From: Clavaria fumosa
Lineage: Eukaryota; Basidiomycota; Agaricomycetes; Agaricales; Clavariaceae
Assembly: GCA_951802425.1 (NCBI GenBank)
Contig: OX637797.1
Span: 2,294,001-2,358,000, forward strand
DNA: 64,000 nt
Direction of reading: 5' to 3'
In this document: one piece after another, positions 59,101-64,000 of the stretch
Layout of the letters: each line of letters opens with the position of its first letter
Position numbering within the stretch: the stretch's first letter is position 1
Translations under genes and position numbers: made by a program
Notes under the pieces: generated by a model
What the model saw: the letters and a program-made list of their open reading frames with translations, nothing else
What the model was told of the DNA's origin: nothing
Database searches by the model: none

Positions 59101-60372
59101 TTCTTTGGCGGGCGGCCTTGCGAAACACGACTTCTGTCGATAACCTCCAGGGTGCTCCGCGTCTCCTAGACCTTTTCCCCCTAGCTGTAAATCTTCTGTC
59201 GGAGAACTTGGACTTGCTAGGGAAAATCATCAGCATCCACGAGTCATACTTCCTGCTTGACGCCCCTCAAATCCTTCAGGTGACGTGTGATTGAAATGTC
59301 GCATCTCCAATACAAGTCATCTAATTACGGGTTGTTGAAGGGCTTCGGACTCAGCTTGTTCAGCGCGTTCCGGCAGGCTTTGCAAAGCCCCGCAGTTCTT
59401 GATCTGAACTCCAAGGACATGCTAATTGCCGTGGGGAGTCTTCTCGAGCTAGCCCCGTCCTCTCTGTGGGCTGAGGCGCTGGACACTTCCGGTCTCTTCT
59501 CTCATATCATAGACACCTTCGTTACGGATAAGGCAAGCATTGTGACACGCACCGACCCTGTGTTTTCGTTCTCACTAGCAGCATGATCAAAGAAATCTAC
59601 CATGGTGTTAACGGCATACGTCCACGTCTTGGCGCGAATTGCGATCGTAGACGCGCAGACGTTCCTGTACCTCGTGACCCTGAGCGCGCAAAAGCTGGGT
59701 CAACAAGAGACATATTTGTATGACGTGCTGCTTGACCAGTGGTGGACACGTGTAGGCTCACAACACCGTCTTCTTCAATGGTCTTGCTGACAACCGTTAA
59801 ATAAATCCCAGTTCGATAACATGTCTGAGCCACGCCATCGCAAGCTTGCAGCGATGGGCATCGCTGCACTCGTAGCAACCGGTCGTCCCGAAGTGCTCGT
59901 GCGCCTCCCGACGGAGATATTCAATCTGTGGATGGACGTATTTAGTGAGATTAAGGAGTCGCTGATCACACAGGAGAATGGAAGGTAGGCCGCCAGCCGT
60001 GTGCAATTCTTCGAAAGGACAGGTCAAGCTGACGCGAGCGGTACCTAGTGGGTCGGGTGTGGGCCTGGTAAGACACTGGGAGCAAGATGATCCACCTCAC
60101 TCGTACTTTGACGGCACGGAGGAGGGAACGCCGGAGTACACGCGTCGCAAATTAGTACGTCTCTCACGTGTGAGCACGCTCGTTATGACTTTGCTCACCC
60201 TCCTAAGGTCTACGAAGTTGACCCTGTTCGCACGACTCAGCTCAGTGCGTACGTCCGGGCTCAACTGAGCGCTGCCGAGTCAGTGTGTGGAACACAACAG
60301 TTCCAAAGCTCGTACTTGAGCAGGGCGGATCCATTGGTGTTGGCGCAAATCCAAGTGGAGCTGCGGCGTTGA
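56144..60372 (+). CDS. KAP120: Importin-11/Kap120-type karyopherin
   Basis: A HEAT-repeat nuclear transport receptor. It starts MSQHLSQSPQSVNPTELLQV and continues ALQEIAIQKNIPITLRQQAI with IQFKNSALNYWKSRK, the importin-beta N-terminal repeat. Next are LLSDEHRARIRTRSLMFISE, IAQINEVIVARIARSDYPGL then W (as in Kap120/Ipo11), and LVFKVLVKIATWLWSK. Later HEAT segments include FIPLGLSDLDAWIAEPEEW, VPFISTIIEPIPKL and SLLELAPSSLWAEALD. The last exon reads VYEVDPVRTTQLSAYVRAQL and ends VLAQIQVELRR. More than 15 introns split the gene. Length, about 950-1000 residues, fits the family. Cargo cannot be read from the sequence; yeast Kap120 imports ribosome-biogenesis factors such as Rpf1. Confidence 0.82.
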
Positions 60373-60556
60373 TAAAAGCAGCGCGTGAATATAATAAGAG
60401 CAACGTAGTGGATGTTGAGAGCTTTTTCATCTACAGTGCATCGTCAAACTTTGCAAGTATCAATACTATTGTTTTCTTACAGCGCAACGCAAATTTTGGA
60501 ATTAGTCAAGGAAACATTCAATATCGCGGGTATACGTATGCCCAACATATGTATTG

Positions 60557-61942
60557 TCAAGCTGACCTATTTTTGAGCGGACCTTCGCTTCCCCCACCTA
60601 GAGTTGGTCGCTGTCGCCTGTCTGCGCCTTCAACGGGGCTCCCACACCTCAGGCATACCCACAAGCTCTCCGGTTCATCCGCGCCGTCCTCTGTGGCACG
60701 CATCATGCGCTCCGCAATGCAATGGTAACAATACTCATGCCCACAAGAAGTAACGTATGGCATATTCAGCGGGAACTGTGGTACCTCGTCATTTCCTCCG
60801 CCTCCCTCGGACTCCGATCGCGCGGAAATTTGATTTAAAGCCGATTGCAACGTATAAGACGCATTCTCCGCACATATAGCGCACTGGTCGGAAGGAAGTG
60901 CGTAGTATTTTCCACGCTTCGTGGTGGCCCTCACAGTGAGTGAGTGTCCCATGGGTGGCGGTAAGAAGGAATAAATAGAAGAAATCAGACGCGTGATGCG
61001 GCGTCTGAATGAGTGTAGCGAAATGAGAGGCAGTAAGAAGAGAAGGAATTCCTATATCACCGTCACACAGATGAGAATAGAACGTGGCGAAAAATATATA
61101 GGGCGTACAGTAAACGCGTGCCAGACCATCTGTCGGTTCATGAATTCGTAACTGATGTCGCGCCGTACGAGACGACGAGACGGGACAAGTGTCATACCCA
61201 ATATCCGATCCGACAGGGTGCGATATCTCCGCCAGAAATTGTTTCAAAGTGCGCGCGGGAGTGTTAGAAGGACGTACTTGCCGTTCCAAAGGAACACAAG
61301 AAAGTTGAGAAGCCCAAGCAGAGCATGTGATGACTCCACCTTCGTAAGAACGGCCCATGACCTCCGACGAGGATCAGATGAGGGGGAGTCAGGCCATGCA
61401 CGGGATAAAGCATAACTACGTAGGCGATTGTGGAGGTAAGGAATGACGACAGTTAAAACGCCATGAATGAGGAGTGTGCGACGAGGAAGAAGAACAACTA
61501 GAGCAGAGTCAGGAGGATGGTTCACACAACTGTGACAACTTAACTGGAGTTACGAGAAGCGCTTGAAACTGTGTACCTCAAGTCCTGCAATCTGGCGCCG
61601 TAAAATGCACCTGTATCCCACATCGACAGCTTGTAGAGCAGGAGCCGGACCACAAGAGAGAATTCCAGGTCAAAACGAGTCTTGAGGGATGGCTGGGAAG
61701 AAGTCAGGCACATTCCAAGGGTAGCGGTGGATCCGAATCACATCTATTAATGACAAAGCTTTTGAGATAGGTTCTTGCAAAAGAGATACGAGGTGTTGGT
61801 CGAGGATTTCTGCATCAAGTTGGCCAACACGACGAATCCGAGAGGATGGAAAAGACGTTCTTCGGGTTGCTTCGCGTAAAGAATTTAAACGTGTTGCTGC
61901 TTGTTCCCAAGCTAACTGCCACGGAGACACAGACGGACTCAT
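60557..61942 (-). CDS. PEX2: Peroxin-2 RING E3 ligase
   Basis: A peroxisomal membrane RING protein that, with Pex10 and Pex12, ubiquitinates the import receptor Pex5. The start at 61942 gives MSPSVSPWQLAWEQAATRLN. It is followed by RVGQLDAEILDQHLVSLLQE and PISKALSLID, the Pex2 N-domain. The membrane part has WAVLTKVESSHALLGLLNFL then VFLWNGKYVLL. The RING follows: DQCAICAENASYTL, then PYVTSCGHEYCYHCIAERM and SLWVCLRCGSPVEGAD, with all Cys/His ligands visible. An acidic/Gly stretch (SESEGGGGNDEVPQ) sits inside the RING between ligand pairs 1 and 2. The stop is at 60557-60559. At least four introns are present. Confidence 0.9.
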
Positions 61943-62138
61943 AGCCAATATGCGCCAGTTGATAAGTGGTGGTGAAAGACGATTGTTCGCGTTCGTTCCC
62001 GTTCCCGGGAACGATGGAGTTAAGTTACCGAAGGATGATCGGCGTGGGTCACGTGTTCGAAAGTACATGAATTGCTGACCGGTCAATCCATCCGCCATCG
62101 ACCATCGGCCGTCTTCCGTCCACCATCTACCGTTTACC
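61943..62138. promoter_or_regulatory. Divergent promoter, PEX2 / FRS2, with CCATC-type repeats
   Basis: 196 bp between start codons. The last 50 bp before the FRS2 ATG (about 62087-62137) consist of irregular 6-9-bp units built on CCATC or CCGTC, for example CCATCCGCCATCGACCATC. These could be a clustered protein-binding site or simply slipped sequence in the 5' UTR. Confidence 0.55.
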
Positions 62139-64000
62139 ATGGCTGAAGCATTGCAGCAACTTATTTTGGACACCATCAGGGACAAATCAATGATTGAAGA
62201 CACGAGGACTCTCGTGTTACCTAGTAAATCAGATCCCGCGGTGTCGCAGGATGAACAGACCGCTATCCTTGGCGCTCTTAACTCGCTCCATAGCCGCGAA
62301 GTCCGTCCTATCAACGCGACTAAAGTTTGGCGCTGACGTATATTCCTAGATGATCACATATGAAACACACGAGATTTCATCACATATTCTTACCCCAGAA
62401 GGCACCCAGCTTGCACTGCACGGTTCGCACGAGGCTCGCGTGTGGGCTGCACTTCCTCCAAAAGGCGTTCCTCCCATGACCACCGCGGAGCTCAAGGGAG
62501 TTCTTGGGGAAGAAACTGCCAAAGTAGGCCAAGGTCGCGCCTTCAAAAACAATTGGATTGGAAAGGAGGCTGGTGGTCTAGTCAAACTGGTGCGTCGCTC
62601 GCGTAGGGCCGCGGGCGAGATGTCGAACTCTCGTCTCAGGTCACAACGATACAAGACCAAACCCAACTAGATTTATGCGAGGTCGATTCCACGGGTACCC
62701 TCAAGTCGGGGGAGAAGATGCTTGCTGATTTACGTAAACGCAAGCTTATTGTACCAAGGTTCGAATCAGCTCCTCGGTCAGACCCTTACTGTATGACCCA
62801 CTTTCCTTTGAATAGAAAAGGACAATGGTACACAGTTCACAAGGGCCCAAATTTCAGCACGTCGACGGCTAAGCCCGAAACAGATCTTACAGTAGAGATG
62901 CTGGCATCGTACGCTTCTACTTCATTATGAGAGCTACTCATCCAACCTCATTTTAGAGGCTCATGGAAGACATCCAAATTCAAGAAGTACAATTTTGAAG
63001 CTGAGGGTATACCAACGAACGGTGGCTCCCTCCACCCACTCCTCAAAGTGCGCAGCGAGATCCGCAATATCTTCCTGGAAATGGGGTGCTTTTACATCGT
63101 CCTGCCGCTAAATGGGGTCATTCATGTAGAAGTGATACAGATTTTCGGAAATGCCGACCAGCTCTTTCGTCGAATCGGGCTTTTGGTGCTTTGACAGCCT
63201 ATTTGTCCCGCAACAACATCCCGCGCGCGAACTCCAAGATACCTTCTATCTTTCCGGTTTGTGGCTAATACTTTATGCACAACCTCAAACTAACGTTACG
63301 ATAAGACCCTTCGCGCGCCCTCCCGCCGCCCAAAGCATACTACGAGCGCGTCGCACGCGTGCATGAGCATGGGGGGTACGGGTCCACCGGATATCGCGCA
63401 CCATGGTCAGACGAGGAGTCCAGAAAACTGTTACTCAGAACACACACGACCGCCTGCAGTGCAGCGATGCTATACCGTCTTGCGGCGCGATGCCGTGGGG
63501 AGGGTTCCAATAGCAAAGATAATGATGACGATGGCTTCTGCCCAGCGAAGCTATTCAGCATTGACCGGGTGTTTAGGAACGAGACGGTTGATGCGACGCA
63601 TCTCGCCGAGTTCCACCAGGTAGAAGGCGTCGTGGCTGATCAGGGCCTAACGCTCGCCGATCTTATCGGTAGGATACCTTCTGCGCTTCCCAGATCTTAT
63701 ACTTGCTAATCTTGAGCGCAGGCTTTATGCGCGTTTTCTTCCAAAAAATGGGTATCGAACAACTCAGGTTTAAACCTGCCTACAATCCATACACAGAAGT
63801 AGGCAACGCCTTTGTCCTGCGTGGCACCTCTATCTCACTTGTCTCAGCCCTCCCTTGAGATCTTCGCCTTCCATCCCTTATTGGATCGATGGGTCGAAGT
63901 TGGTAATAGCGGCATGTTTCGTCCAGAGATGCTGGAACCAATGGGTTTTCCGAAGGACGTCCGTGTGCATGGTTGGGGCCTCAGTCTGGAGCGGCCTACG
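62139..64000 (+). CDS. FRS2: Phenylalanyl-tRNA synthetase alpha subunit, 3'-truncated by window edge
   Basis: The catalytic subunit of the cytosolic alpha2beta2 enzyme that charges tRNA-Phe. The N-terminal domain begins [18 protein letters not shown]. Further exons give [39 protein letters not shown] and [19 protein letters not shown], the winged-helix part. The class II catalytic domain starts [20 protein letters not shown]. It continues [38 protein letters not shown] (motif 2 region), [20 protein letters not shown] with EFHQVEGVV, and [10 protein letters not shown]. The last visible residues are [17 protein letters not shown] then [10 protein letters not shown], so only the last stretch with motif 3 is missing. 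About eight introns are present. Confidence 0.93.

Noticed and set aside
62755..62775. GGTTCGAATC, which resembles a tRNA B box.
   Set aside because: It lies inside an FRS2 exon and no A box, acceptor stem or anticodon arm can be drawn around it.

Overview
The window is a gene-dense piece of a basidiomycete nuclear genome, most likely from a mushroom-forming Agaricomycete. Nearly every gene is cut by many introns of about 45-70 nt with GT..AG borders. Neighbouring genes lie only a few hundred bases apart on both strands. The protein set is fungal: ERG27, Ssk1, berberine-bridge-like oxidase, MARVEL tetraspan, Rds1-like ferritin-fold protein. All identifications come from reading translated motifs and splice sites by eye; no database search was possible. 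I saw no tRNA, rRNA, CRISPR array, transposon or prokaryotic-style operon.

Layout. 0-6.5 kb: 3' part of the tRNA thiolase CTU1, ERG27 (sterol C-3 ketoreductase), NOP58 (box C/D snoRNP core), and a damaged histidine-phosphatase-like locus. 6.8-12.5 kb: a secreted ferritin-like protein with a huge AGC/polyserine tail, an EAF elongation factor and a secreted FAD-linked oxidase. 13-21 kb: an RNA block with KRR1, an NCBP3-like cap-binding partner, ESF2/ABT1 and ARS2/SERRATE. 21-32.4 kb: the Ssk1 response regulator, a KDM3-type JmjC demethylase and a dehydrogenase-fold protein with a long disordered head. 32.4-34 kb has no recognisable gene. 34-42.6 kb: a Tra2-like splicing factor, RPL18, an ALE1-type MBOAT acyltransferase, a MARVEL protein, a small single-pass membrane protein and a WDR89-like protein. 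42.7-49.7 kb: the mitochondrial tRNA GTPase MSS1, calcineurin B, a disordered unknown, a TTI2-like HEAT protein and a BRCT protein. 50-64 kb: a Cys-rich GPI-type surface protein, folylpolyglutamate synthase, SLX4, importin Kap120, PEX2 and the 5' part of the phenylalanyl-tRNA synthetase alpha subunit.

Functional themes. The genes are mainly housekeeping: ribosome assembly and translation (NOP58, KRR1, ESF2, RPL18, FRS2, and the tRNA modifiers CTU1 and MSS1), nuclear RNA and chromatin (ARS2, NCBP3, TRA2, EAF, KDM3), genome stability (SLX4, TTI2, BRCT) and stress signalling (Ssk1, calcineurin B). Several pairs are head-to-head with 150-255 bp between start codons, which points to shared promoters. 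I found no convincing new multi-gene system. The best leads are the NCBP3/ARS2 linkage, the Cys-module GPI protein, the repeat-tailed ferritin-like protein, the damaged phosphatase locus and facing genes whose first coding exon appears to be only the AUG.
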